Positions 35,945 to 44,251 of a DNA stretch of 57,805 bases are shown piece by piece. Position 1 is the stretch's first letter. Each line of letters opens with the position of its first letter. The notes under the pieces were generated by a model, which saw nothing but the letters and a program-made list of their open reading frames with translations, searched no databases and was not told where the DNA came from. This DNA comes from Flavihumibacter stibioxidans (GTDB taxonomy: Bacteria; Bacteroidota; Bacteroidia; Chitinophagales; Chitinophagaceae), in NCBI RefSeq assembly GCF_014332695.1, contig NZ_MBUA01000012.1, positions 1-57,805 on the forward strand. Reading direction: 5' to 3'. Both the position numbers and the translations under genes were made by a program.

Positions 35945-37219
35945 TCAACGGATCTTCAGGGTCACGATGGCGAAGATCACGCACAGTATGGTTACGATCC
36001 AGAACCTCGTCACTATCTTACTTTCATGGTATCCAAGTTTCTGGTAGTGGTGATGAAGGGGACTCATCAGGAATATCCTTCTACCCTCACCATATTTCTT
36101 TTTGGTATACTTGAAATAACTTACCTGCAGCATCACACTGAGGTTTTCCACCAGGAAGACACCGCAGAAAATCGGTATCAGCAATTCTTTCCTGACAATG
36201 ATTGCAAGTGCAGCGATGATTCCGCCCAGCGTAAGGCTGCCGGTATCACCCATGAATACCTGTGCCGGGTAAGCATTGTACCACAGAAATCCAACGCAGG
36301 CCCCGATCATGGCCCCAATGAAAACCGACAGTTCACCCAGGTTAGGGATATACATGATATTCAGGTAATCAGCCAGCAGCAGGTTACCGCTGGCATAGGC
36401 AAATACACCCAGACAAACACCAATCACCGCACTCACACCTGTTGCCAGGCCATCCAGTCCATCAGTTATATTGGCGCCATTTGACACGGCGGTAACGATG
36501 AAAATCACGATCATTATGTAAAGAACTGATGTAAATCCTCTCAGTGCCTCCGGCAATAATTTTGAGTAGTTGAATTCATGTGTTCGCACGAATGGGATCG
36601 TTGTAACGGGTTCATTGGCTTCCACAAAATAGCGTTCCTTTTCCTGGAACTTAACAACCTTAACGCCCTCTTTTTTGTCGGGAGTTCCTACATATTCGCG
36701 CCAGGCCTTGGTATTCTCATTGAACAGAAGTGTCAATCCGATGATCAGCCCCAATCCAACCTGCCCCAGGATCTTGAACCATCCTGCCAGTCCGTCCTTA
36801 TCTCCTTTTTTATAAGTCGTTCCCTGTTTCTGGGCTATTTTTTTAGCCCTGAGTTTCAGGTAGTCATCAATGAAACCAATGATACCAAGCCAGATGGTAC
36901 TGAGTATCATCAGTCGTACGTATGCTTTTGTAAGATCTGCCAGCAACAAGGTAGGCAACAGGATGGCCAGGATGATGATGAGCCCGCCCATTGTCGGTGT
37001 TCCCTTCTTCTGTTGTTCACCCTGTAAACCCAGGTCGCGTACACTTTCTCCTACCTGTCTGTTACGCAGGTAATTGATCAGTTTTTTTCCAAATACGGTG
37101 GTAATAACCAGTGACAGGATCACGGCCAGTAACACCCGGGAAGTGATGAATTGCAACAGAGCACTTCCCGGGATTCGGATGTCCATTTCCTTTAACCAAT
37201 CAATTAAGTGGTACAGCAT
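35945..37219 (-). CDS. mraY: Phospho-MurNAc-pentapeptide transferase (lipid I synthesis)
   Basis: The 424-residue membrane enzyme transfers phospho-MurNAc-pentapeptide to undecaprenyl phosphate. Motifs include KKGTPTMGGLIIILA, the catalytic Asp pair in IGFIDDYLKLRAKK, NITDGLDGLATG with GANITDGLDG, FLWYNAYPAQVFMGDTGSL and the cytoplasmic loop SPLHHHYQKLGYHESKIVTRF. A segment of about 60 residues (NTKAWREYVGTPDKKEGVKV onward) is longer than in E. coli, as in other Bacteroidota. The gene is 126 bp downstream of murE, and a small hairpin lies in that gap. Confidence 0.96.
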   Translation of the reverse strand: MLYHLIDWLKEMDIRIPGSALLQFITSRVLLAVILSLVITTVFGKKLINYLRNRQVGESVRDLGLQGEQQKKGTPTMGGLIIILAILLPTLLLADLTKAYVRLMILSTIWLGIIGFIDDYLKLRAKKIAQKQGTTYKKGDKDGLAGWFKILGQVGLGLIIGLTLLFNENTKAWREYVGTPDKKEGVKVVKFQEKERYFVEANEPVTTIPFVRTHEFNYSKLLPEALRGFTSVLYIMIVIFIVTAVSNGANITDGLDGLATGVSAVIGVCLGVFAYASGNLLLADYLNIMYIPNLGELSVFIGAMIGACVGFLWYNAYPAQVFMGDTGSLTLGGIIAALAIIVRKELLIPIFCGVFLVENLSVMLQVSYFKYTKKKYGEGRRIFLMSPLHHHYQKLGYHESKIVTRFWIVTILCVIFAIVTLKIR

Positions 37220-37246
37220 GATGGTTTTTTTGTTACTGACTTGCCA

Positions 37247-37263
37247 CCCGGTGTCCAGCCGGG
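37247..37263 (-). other. Small GC hairpin between murE and mraY
   Basis: CCCGG and CCGGG enclose a 7-nt loop within the longest gap inside the cluster (126 bp). On the minus strand A's rather than T's follow, so termination is unlikely. It could slow the polymerase or protect mRNA. Confidence 0.35.
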
Positions 37264-37345
37264 CAGCCTTTGTTTAAATGTAACCGTCCTAAGAATGCAG
37301 GAGCCGGATATAACTCTGACTCCAATATTTTCATTTATTTATTTC

Positions 37346-38812
37346 TTACCTGCCTTGTTCCTCCATTATCCTTTCCATCTCCTCTTTATCATCAAAGTGG
37401 TGTTTCACCCCTTTTATTTCCTGGTATTTCTCATGGCCCTTTCCTGCGATCAGGATAATATCACCCGGATTAGCCAGACTGAAAGCGGTCTTTATTGCTT
37501 CACGGCGATCAACAACCGAAATATACTTTCTTCTAGCAGCGGTGGTCAGCCCGGCTTCCATGTCCTTCAGTATCTCCTGCGGGTCCTCGCTGCGGGGGTT
37601 ATCCGAAGTAAAAATGGCCTTATCACTGAGGTCGCACGCTGCCTGTCCCATCACCGGTCTTTTTGTTTTGTCGCGGTCTCCGCCGCAACCCACCACCGTT
37701 ATCACCCGCTCATCTCCCTTGCGCAACTGATGGATGGTTTTTAAAACATTTTCCAAAGCATCAGGCGTGTGCGCATAATCCACAATACCAATGATCTTAT
37801 CTACTGGAGATACCAGGTATTCGAACCTGCCTTCGGCTCCGCTCAGCACACTCAGGCATCTCAGCACTTCGTGCCTGTCTTCCCCCAGGCAGGTGGCCGC
37901 GCCGTAAACTGCCAGCAGGTTATAGGCATTGAATTCGCCAATCAGCCTGAAATGAACCTCCTGGTCATTAACAGTCATTACCAGTCCGGTCAGTCCATTT
38001 TCCAGGATCTTGCCTTTGAATTCTGCAAGCGAGCGAAGGCTGTAGAAATATTTCACTGCTGCAGTATTTTGCAGCATAACAGATCCGCGTTTATCATCAA
38101 GATTGCTGATGGCAAAGGCCGATGCGGCCAATCCGTCAAAAAACGCTTTCTTGACCCTGATATACTCATCAAATGTTTTGTGGTAATCAAGGTGATCATG
38201 CGAGATATTGGTGAATATACCTCCGGCGAAATGCAGGCCGGCGATCCGGTGCTGGTGCACAGCATGTGAGCTAACCTCCATGAAGGCATAACTGCAGCCG
38301 GCGTCCACCATATTCCTGAGCAGGGCATTGATGCTGATCGCATCCGGTGTGGTATGTGTTGCTTCTATCTGCCGGCCGGCAATCATGTTCTGAACCGTGC
38401 TCAGCAATCCGCAATCATATCCCAACGCTGTAAAGAGCTTGTATAATAATGTAGCAACGGTCGTTTTACCATTGGTACCTGTAACACCGATCAATTTCAG
38501 TTTCATTGAAGGCTGGCCATAAAAATTGGCTGCCATCGTACCTGCAGCTTCCGCGCTGTTCTCCACCTGCACATAACAAATTCCATCGGCCAGGACATCG
38601 GGCAATTCTTCGCAAATGATTGTGGCAGCACCTGATTCAATCGCTTTCCCAATGAATGCATGTCCATCAGCCTGCACACCCCTGATCGCAATAAAACAGG
38701 AACTTTTCCCAATTTTCCTCGAATCAATCTGCAGGTCATTAACCGGCGCCTGAATGTTACCGTTCACCGAACGGATCTTCACCTGGTAGAGTATGTCCTG
38801 TAGTATCAACAT
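37346..38812 (-). CDS. murE: UDP-MurNAc-tripeptide synthetase, meso-diaminopimelate-adding
   Basis: The 488-residue Mur ligase adds the third residue of the stem peptide. It has DSRKIGKSSCFIAIRG, the ATP loop GVTGTNGKTTVATLLYKLF near residue 109, SSHAVHQHRIAGLHF, NISHDHLDYHKTFDEY, VDYAHTPDALEN and, near residue 410, TSDNPRSEDPQEI. DNPR is the motif that selects meso-diaminopimelate; lysine enzymes differ. The ATG 38812 shares one base with the ftsI stop. No murF follows; the cluster goes directly to mraY. Confidence 0.96.
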   Translation of the reverse strand: MLILQDILYQVKIRSVNGNIQAPVNDLQIDSRKIGKSSCFIAIRGVQADGHAFIGKAIESGAATIICEELPDVLADGICYVQVENSAEAAGTMAANFYGQPSMKLKLIGVTGTNGKTTVATLLYKLFTALGYDCGLLSTVQNMIAGRQIEATHTTPDAISINALLRNMVDAGCSYAFMEVSSHAVHQHRIAGLHFAGGIFTNISHDHLDYHKTFDEYIRVKKAFFDGLAASAFAISNLDDKRGSVMLQNTAAVKYFYSLRSLAEFKGKILENGLTGLVMTVNDQEVHFRLIGEFNAYNLLAVYGAATCLGEDRHEVLRCLSVLSGAEGRFEYLVSPVDKIIGIVDYAHTPDALENVLKTIHQLRKGDERVITVVGCGGDRDKTKRPVMGQAACDLSDKAIFTSDNPRSEDPQEILKDMEAGLTTAARRKYISVVDRREAIKTAFSLANPGDIILIAGKGHEKYQEIKGVKHHFDDKEEMERIMEEQGR

Positions 38813-40917
38813 CAATTCAACTCAATTACTATTGAACGGTTCGTTATCTGTTTACCGGGTTCAACCGACTGGAACTTCACCTTTCCCTTTCCTTTCACCA
38901 TCACTTTCATATTCATGTCTTCCAGCAGGAACAAAGCATCTTTAAGTCCCATTCCGGAGAGGTCCGGCATCAGTTGCTTACCTGTCGGTTTCTCTTTCAG
39001 TACCGCTTTATAATCTGTATCACTAGCCATGCCTGCCCACCGGCTCTCAGTGGAACTATCGCGATAGCTCCAATTCACAAAATCAAATACAGTCTTCAGG
39101 TCCCTGGATTCGCCTGCATAGTGGAAGGGTGTACTATCCTTTGCCGGAAGTGAAACCGTTTGAGCGGGCACTTCCTGGGCATGCAAGGCAAAGAGCTTAT
39201 CCGCGATTTCCCTGAAAACAGGTCCGGCAACCACACCACCATAATACTTTGCAGCGAATGGTTTGTTCTTGATCACCACAATCAGGCTGTATTTCGGATT
39301 ATCGGCCGGAAAATATCCGGCGAAGGAAGACTGGTAAATATGATCAGAATATCCCCTGTTACCATTTGCGACCAGCGCTGTGCCTGTTTTACCTGCAATG
39401 CGATAAAAGGGTGATTGCAGGCTCTTGCCGGTACCGTTGGTCACCACACCTTCCAGACAGGTTTTCAGTTGTTTCAAAGTCGCTTCACTGCAGATATTTT
39501 CCACCATCACTTCAGGCTGGCGGGTTGTCTGCGTGATGCCATCCTGCCTTATTTCCTCTACCAGGTAAGGACGCATCATCTTCCCGTTATTAGCCACTGC
39601 ATTGTACAACATCAGTGTCTGCAATGGACTAACCAGCACTTCATATCCGAACGACATCCATGGCAGGGAGGTTGCACTCCAGGTCTTTGATTTGGGGGTC
39701 TTGATCACCGGGTTGGTTTCGCCTACCAGGTCAATTCCTGATATTTCGTGTAAGCGTAACCGTTTGAGGTGATCAATATATTGCATCGGGTTCTTTGCGT
39801 AATAAGTCATTGCCAGTTTGGCCATCCCCACATTACTGCTCAGTTCGAAAGCCTGCTGCAGTGTTACATCCGTCCGCTTATGCCTTTCACTGTCGTACAC
39901 CGTCCTGCCGTTCACTTTCCAGACACCATTTTCCAGGTTCACATGATTACCGATATGGGCTTTCTGATCTTCCAGCACTGCCAGCATGGTAGCCAGTTTG
40001 AAGGTGGACCCGGGCTCTGAGGCACGTATGGCATAATTCAGGTCTTCCCAATATTCGCCATCTGATCTCTTTCCAAGGTTGGCTATCGCTTTAATCTTTC
40101 CGGTAGCCACTTCCATCACGATGCAGGTGCCGTTCGCCGCCTCATTTTCAATCATCATCTTCAGCAAGGCATTCTCAGCGATATCCTGGATATTTACGTC
40201 CAGGGTGGTAATTAAGTCTTTCCCGTTTTCAGGTTCCACTTCGTAACCTTCAACCGGAACCGCCACACCTCCTGCAATAAAACGAACCAGTCTTTTTCCC
40301 GTTTCTCCTTTTAGCAGGCTGTCGTAGGTTCTCTCGAGTCCTACATTCTGTGAGTTTTCGCGGGCCAGTCCGATTGTCCTGTTAGCCAGGAGGCCGAATG
40401 GATTCAGGCGTTTGCTTTTCACTTCGGCGATAAAGCCGCTTTTATTCCTGCCGAGCCTGACCAATGGAAACTCGCGAAGCTGCTTGTACTGCTGGAAGTC
40501 GATGTTTTTCTTCAGCTGGAAATAACGGTCCTTTTTCCTGAAGCCTGCCTGGAGTATTTTTTTATACTCGTAGGCAGACCTGTCACCAAACAGTTTTGCC
40601 AGCGAATAACTAAGTGAATCCAGGTTTTCCCGGAAGCGTTTGCCATTCTTATCCCTCAGTCCCTCTGCGCCAAAATCAATATAGATATTGAAGAAAGGAA
40701 TTGAAGTGCTGAGCATGCTGCCGTCTTCACTGAAGATGGTACCACGATCTGCATCCAGGTTGATAATTTTTGTATGCAGGCTGTCGCTTTTGCTACGCCA
40801 ATACTCACCTTCCGCATTCTGTATGTAAAGAGCTTTTCCCAATACCATTACGGACAACACAACGATACCAATAAAACACAGGTACACTCTCCACAGTATG
40901 TCGCGTTTAACTTCCAA
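38812..40917 (-). CDS. ftsI: Septal transpeptidase FtsI (class B PBP) with a C-terminal PASTA domain
   Basis: The 701-residue penicillin-binding protein cross-links septal peptidoglycan. It has one N-terminal span (VYLCFIGIVVLSVMVLGKAL) and a dimerisation domain (LDADRGTIFSEDGSMLS). The transpeptidase domain shows SEPGSTFKLAT (Ser-x-x-Lys), ELSSNVGMAKL (Ser-x-Asn) and IAGKTGTA (Lys-Thr-Gly). A single PASTA domain is at the end (MPDLSGMGLKDALFLLEDMN, QSVEPGKQI). E. coli FtsI lacks PASTA. It follows the ftsL-like gene by 25 bp. Confidence 0.95.
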   Translation of the reverse strand: MEVKRDILWRVYLCFIGIVVLSVMVLGKALYIQNAEGEYWRSKSDSLHTKIINLDADRGTIFSEDGSMLSTSIPFFNIYIDFGAEGLRDKNGKRFRENLDSLSYSLAKLFGDRSAYEYKKILQAGFRKKDRYFQLKKNIDFQQYKQLREFPLVRLGRNKSGFIAEVKSKRLNPFGLLANRTIGLARENSQNVGLERTYDSLLKGETGKRLVRFIAGGVAVPVEGYEVEPENGKDLITTLDVNIQDIAENALLKMMIENEAANGTCIVMEVATGKIKAIANLGKRSDGEYWEDLNYAIRASEPGSTFKLATMLAVLEDQKAHIGNHVNLENGVWKVNGRTVYDSERHKRTDVTLQQAFELSSNVGMAKLAMTYYAKNPMQYIDHLKRLRLHEISGIDLVGETNPVIKTPKSKTWSATSLPWMSFGYEVLVSPLQTLMLYNAVANNGKMMRPYLVEEIRQDGITQTTRQPEVMVENICSEATLKQLKTCLEGVVTNGTGKSLQSPFYRIAGKTGTALVANGNRGYSDHIYQSSFAGYFPADNPKYSLIVVIKNKPFAAKYYGGVVAGPVFREIADKLFALHAQEVPAQTVSLPAKDSTPFHYAGESRDLKTVFDFVNWSYRDSSTESRWAGMASDTDYKAVLKEKPTGKQLMPDLSGMGLKDALFLLEDMNMKVMVKGKGKVKFQSVEPGKQITNRSIVIELN

Positions 40918-40942
40918 GTCAGCCGGATATTAGGTTCTGTGA

Positions 40943-41263
40943 TTAATTATTTCTGGTACTGTCTTTCAGCACCACCGGCGGGGTCACCAGTTCCTTCAAC
41001 CCCATTGGTTCAACCGCCTTCGCCAGTTCGGTCTGCTTGCTGCGAAACATCACCTCACTCTTCATCGTTTTATATTCAAACTGCAGCTCACGTAATTCTT
41101 TATTTGTTCTGCTGATAGATTTTATGATCTTATCAGAATAATGTCCATTATAGATATAAACCACGGCCAGCACACTGAGGAATAAAAAGAAAGGCAGGTT
41201 CTTTACGATCAGCTGGTAGTTGATCCTGAAACGTTTTTCTTTTTTGGCATTTACCTGCTCCAT
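40943..41263 (-). CDS. ftsL: FtsL-like division protein
   Basis: The 106-residue bitopic protein has a basic N-terminus, one span near residues 23-43 (NLPFFLFLSVLAVVYIYN) and a coiled-coil-like stretch (ISRTNKELRELQFEYKTMKS). Between rsmH and ftsI this is the normal place of ftsL. Sequence conservation of FtsL is weak, so the call depends on size, topology and position. It should form a complex with FtsQ and a FtsB-like partner not present in this window. Confidence 0.82.
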   Translation of the reverse strand: MEQVNAKKEKRFRINYQLIVKNLPFFLFLSVLAVVYIYNGHYSDKIIKSISRTNKELRELQFEYKTMKSEVMFRSKQTELAKAVEPMGLKELVTPPVVLKDSTRNN

Positions 41264-41314
41264 ACAATTCAGTGGTAATTCATCAGGACATTAACATTTC
41301 ACCTATATTGAGAT

Positions 41315-42262
41315 TCATCTCTCTGCTATTCTCAGCTTTGCGCTCCGCGCCCTCGGGTTCCTTTTCATTTCAGCATTTGACGGCAGCACCGGCTTCTTCG
41401 TTATCACTTTCAGCTCTGAAACGGTTTTCCTGTTTTCAAACGGATGCTCTTCCTCCTGTTCAAATGTTCCGTTCTTAAAAAAATTTTTCACCAGCCTGTC
41501 TTCCAGTGAATGGAAGGTAATGATCACTGCCCTTCCTCCTGGTTGCAATACCTGTGGCAATTGCTGCAGCATTTCTTTCAGTGCGCCCAGTTCATCATTC
41601 ACTTCTATCCTCAAGGCCTGGAAAACCTGGGCGAAATATTTATTGGGATTTCCTTTTACCACCCCCTGAACAGCAGCCTTAAACTGACTGATCGTATTCA
41701 TCGCCACTTTCCCTCTCTGCTCAACTATTGTCCTTGCCAGTGTTTTCGCATTGGTCACTTCCCCGTACTGCTCAAACAATTTGTGCAGTTTCGATTCAGT
41801 ATAACTGGCTAGTATATCCGAAGCTTTCAGTTCGCCACGCTGGTCCATCCGCATATCCAGGTCTGCGTCGAAGCGAATCGAAAATCCTCTGTCCGCTTCA
41901 TCAAACTGGTGACTGCTTACCCCCAGGTCGGCCAGTACCCCATCCACCTTTTCAATCCGGTGCAGGCGCAGGAACCGCTGCAGGTGTCTGAAATTATGCG
42001 GCACGAACAATACCCGTTTGTCATCGGGAAGGTTTCGCTTCGCATCTGCGTCCTGGTCAAAAGCCACCAGTTTACCGGCCGGACCCAATTGCTGGAGGAT
42101 AGCCCTTGAATGCCCTCCTCCCCCGAATGTGCAATCCACATATATTCCATCCGGCCTGATCGCCAGTCCATCCAGGCACTCCTTCAGCAAGACCGGAACA
42201 TGATAATCATTTCCACCATCGGCTGCCTTCCCTGCGTCACTTATATGTTTCTCTGCCGCCAT
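41315..42262 (-). CDS. rsmH: 16S rRNA m4C1402 methyltransferase RsmH (MraW)
   Basis: The 315-residue SAM-dependent enzyme N4-methylates C1402 in the ribosomal P site. Visible motifs are HVPVLLKECLDGL at the start, CTFGGGGHSRAIL for SAM binding, VLADLGVSSHQFDEADRGFS, NEDLDMRMD-like DADLDMRMDQ and VITFHSLEDRLVKNFFK near residue 240. It ends NPRARSAKLRIAER, typical of the family. ATG 42262 is chosen over the in-frame TTG 42268, leaving a 2-bp gap from the mraZ stop. Confidence 0.96.
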   Translation of the reverse strand: MAAEKHISDAGKAADGGNDYHVPVLLKECLDGLAIRPDGIYVDCTFGGGGHSRAILQQLGPAGKLVAFDQDADAKRNLPDDKRVLFVPHNFRHLQRFLRLHRIEKVDGVLADLGVSSHQFDEADRGFSIRFDADLDMRMDQRGELKASDILASYTESKLHKLFEQYGEVTNAKTLARTIVEQRGKVAMNTISQFKAAVQGVVKGNPNKYFAQVFQALRIEVNDELGALKEMLQQLPQVLQPGGRAVIITFHSLEDRLVKNFFKNGTFEQEEEHPFENRKTVSELKVITKKPVLPSNAEMKRNPRARSAKLRIAER

Positions 42263-42264
42263 GA

Positions 42265-42726
42265 TCAACTGCCGGTTTCATTGACTTTAGCCATCACCTG
42301 TTGTGCCAGGTTGCTGAAACTGTCAGATGAGAAAGAATCAAAGAGCTTTTTATACTGCGCCACATCCCAGATCTCTATCTTATCAAATGCGGACACCAGA
42401 ACGATATCTTTTGTCAGTCCGGCATATTCCTTCAGGTTGGGTGGCAGCAGTACCCGTCCAGCTGTATCTGGTTCCACTTCCGTGGCTCCGTTCATGAAAT
42501 ACCTCCTGAATTCACGTACTTTGGGGTCAAAATCATTCAGTTTGCTGATTTCCGCATATATGGGTTCCCAGCTTTTCATCGGGTACAGGGTGAGACATTT
42601 CTCAAAGCCCCTGTTGATGACGAATTGCATATCCCCTTCAGGCAGCTGTTTTTTCAGCCCGGCCGGGAGCAGGAATCGCCCTTTGGCGTCCAGCGTTGCT
42701 TCGTATTCGCCTAAAAAACCTTTCAT
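42265..42726 (-). CDS. mraZ: Transcriptional regulator MraZ
   Basis: The 153-residue protein has two AbrB-like SpoVT domains. One is at residues 1-50 (MKGFLGEYEATLDAKGRFLL), the other at about 75-125 (EVEPDTAGRVLLPPNLKEYAGL). MraZ forms a ring and represses or tunes its own operon by binding repeated boxes ahead of mraZ. A phased set of GTGG-type boxes lies 34-58 bp upstream of the start. I use ATG 42726, because the 16 residues upstream are not family-like. First gene of the cluster. Confidence 0.95.
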   Translation of the reverse strand: MKGFLGEYEATLDAKGRFLLPAGLKKQLPEGDMQFVINRGFEKCLTLYPMKSWEPIYAEISKLNDFDPKVREFRRYFMNGATEVEPDTAGRVLLPPNLKEYAGLTKDIVLVSAFDKIEIWDVAQYKKLFDSFSSDSFSNLAQQVMAKVNETGS

Positions 42727-42759
42727 TTTCCCTATTCTGACCCCTGATTGACATTTATT

Positions 42760-42784
42760 ACCACAAAATAACACTTTTTCCCAC
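42760..42784 (-). promoter_or_regulatory. Putative MraZ operator overlapping the mraZ promoter
   Basis: On the minus strand three boxes GTGGG, GTGTT and GTGGT are separated by 5 nt each, so they repeat every 10 bp. In E. coli MraZ binds TGGGN boxes with 5-nt spacers, and this layout matches. TTATTTTG at 42771-42764, one base off TAnnTTTG, lies within the array and could be the -7 element, with a leader of about 30 nt. Binding here would repress the cluster. Confidence 0.5.
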
Positions 42785-42870
42785 TTTCGATAAAGATTTT
42801 GGAAGCTTTATTTTTTCCACATGGGAGAACTACGTTCAAACCCATAGTGGATCTACGTTTGAGCCGAAAA

Positions 42871-42923
42871 TGTGCATAACATTCTGAATCAACTGTGAAT
42901 TAGATGTGAATTACTGTGGATAA
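42871..42923 (-). promoter_or_regulatory. Row of helically phased DnaA-box-like 9-mers
   Basis: Read on the minus strand, perfect matches to TTATnCACA lie at 42915-42923 (TTATCCACA) and 42871-42879 (TTATGCACA). Between them in the same orientation are TAATTCACA (42905-42913), TAATTCACA (42894-42902) and the weaker TGATTCAGA (42883-42891). Start-to-start steps are 12, 11, 11 and 10 bp, about one helical turn each. The row sits between mraZ and queA. No dnaA gene is in the window. Confidence 0.55.
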
Positions 42924-42932
42924 CCCTTTTTC

Positions 42933-42976
42933 GCGTCTGACGTGCGTCTGACGTATGTCAGACGCACGTCAGACGC
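42933..42976. repeat. Perfect inverted repeat, 20-bp arms, GTCTGAC motifs
   Basis: The arms 42933-42952 and 42957-42976 are exact reverse complements around GTAT. Each arm contains GTCTGAC twice, 11 bp apart, within a CGTCTGACGTG context. The same heptamer builds the larger palindrome at 22891-22961. The element stands between the DnaA-box-like row and the queA -7 element. Confidence 0.8.
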
Positions 42977-42982
42977 ATGTAG

Positions 42983-42990
42983 TAAATTTG
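42983..42990 (+). promoter_or_regulatory. Putative queA promoter -7 element
   Basis: TAAATTTG matches TAnnTTTG and lies only 7 bp before the ATG, so the transcript would be nearly leaderless. The place for a -33 element falls inside the palindrome and no TTG is seen there. Confidence 0.4.
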
Positions 42991-42997
42991 CCGACTT

Positions 42998-44251
42998 ATG
43001 GCTATCAATAATCCCCGTTCAATAGCAATTGCCGATTTTACCTATGACCTCCCTGAAGAGCGGATCGCCGCCCACCCCCTCGAACAGCGTGATGATTCCA
43101 GACTGCTGGTTTATAAGGGAGGGGCCATCAGTGAATCGACCTATAAACATATCGCCGATCAACTGCCGCCCGGAGCACTGCTGGTTTTCAATAATACCCG
43201 CGTAGTGCAGGCCAGGCTCCTGTTCACCAAACCTACCGGTGGCGCCATAGAAATATTCTGCCTGGAACCTGATACCCGCTACCCGGATATCACCACCGCT
43301 ATGGGACAAGCCGGGGGCGTGAGCTGGACCTGCCTGGTGGGCGGTGCCGGCAAGTGGAAACCCGGACTGATACTGGAAAAACAACTGGATGCGGGCACAG
43401 AGAAAATCCTGTTGACAGCGGCCATGGAAAGCCGCCACACCGACGGCTTTACCATCCGCTTCGAGTGGAGTCCTGCACAAAAAAGTTTCGCGGAAATATT
43501 GCAGCTCGCCGGCAGGATTCCCATCCCGCCCTACATAAAAAGGGAAGCCGACGAAACCGACACCCAGCGCTACCAGACCATCTACGCCGAACAGGAAGGA
43601 TCGGTTGCTGCACCCACTGCGGGACTCCATTTCACGCCGGCCATTTTCGAAGACCTGAAGCTAAAAAATATTGAAACGGCATTTGTTACCCTGCATGTCG
43701 GCGCCGGCACTTTCAAACCGGTTAAATCGGAACGCATAGAAGGACACGACATGCACGCGGAATTTATTGATGTGGACCAGGCCACCATCAGGCAACTGAT
43801 CCGGCACCAAAACCGCATCATCGCAGTGGGAACAACTTCCCTGCGCACACTGGAAACTCTCTACTGGATGGGCGTTAAAGCTTCACTGAATCCTTCCGCC
43901 AGCCTGCAGGAACTGGAAATCCGCCAGTGGGAAGTGTACGACAGTCTTCTTCGGTTAGACATTCCCGTTGAAACAGCTTTGAAACACCTTTCAGACTGGA
44001 TGGAAAACAGGCAGGCAAATAGAATCATCTGTAAAACGCAGATCCTGATTGCCCCGGGTTATCCCATCAAAATGGTTAAAGCCCTGGTCACCAATTTCCA
44101 TCAGCCGCAATCGACCTTGTTACTGCTGGTGGCTGCGATGATTGGAGATGACTGGAAGAACGTATATGAATATGCGATGCATAACGGGTTCCGCTTCCTG
44201 AGCTATGGAGATGGATCCCTGCTCTGGCTAAGGGAGGATAATATTTCATAG
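42998..44251 (+). CDS. queA: tRNA preQ1(34) S-adenosylmethionine ribosyltransferase-isomerase
   Basis: The 417-residue enzyme makes epoxyqueuosine at tRNA position 34 in queuosine synthesis. It shows [26 protein letters not shown] at residues 12-37 (two segments), [44 protein letters not shown] and [19 protein letters not shown], then TTSLRTLE and [10 protein letters not shown] near the end. It is longer than the E. coli protein (356 residues) because of internal insertions, as in other Bacteroidota. Its 3' end overlaps the convergent flavin-enzyme gene by 49 bp. Confidence 0.95.
   Translation: MAINNPRSIAIADFTYDLPEERIAAHPLEQRDDSRLLVYKGGAISESTYKHIADQLPPGALLVFNNTRVVQARLLFTKPTGGAIEIFCLEPDTRYPDITTAMGQAGGVSWTCLVGGAGKWKPGLILEKQLDAGTEKILLTAAMESRHTDGFTIRFEWSPAQKSFAEILQLAGRIPIPPYIKREADETDTQRYQTIYAEQEGSVAAPTAGLHFTPAIFEDLKLKNIETAFVTLHVGAGTFKPVKSERIEGHDMHAEFIDVDQATIRQLIRHQNRIIAVGTTSLRTLETLYWMGVKASLNPSASLQELEIRQWEVYDSLLRLDIPVETALKHLSDWMENRQANRIICKTQILIAPGYPIKMVKALVTNFHQPQSTLLLLVAAMIGDDWKNVYEYAMHNGFRFLSYGDGSLLWLREDNIS

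Noticed and set aside
42727-42997. Proven chromosomal origin
   Set aside because: The phased DnaA-box-like sites are suggestive, but no dnaA, no clear unwinding element and no skew calculation are available, so I keep it as a hypothesis.
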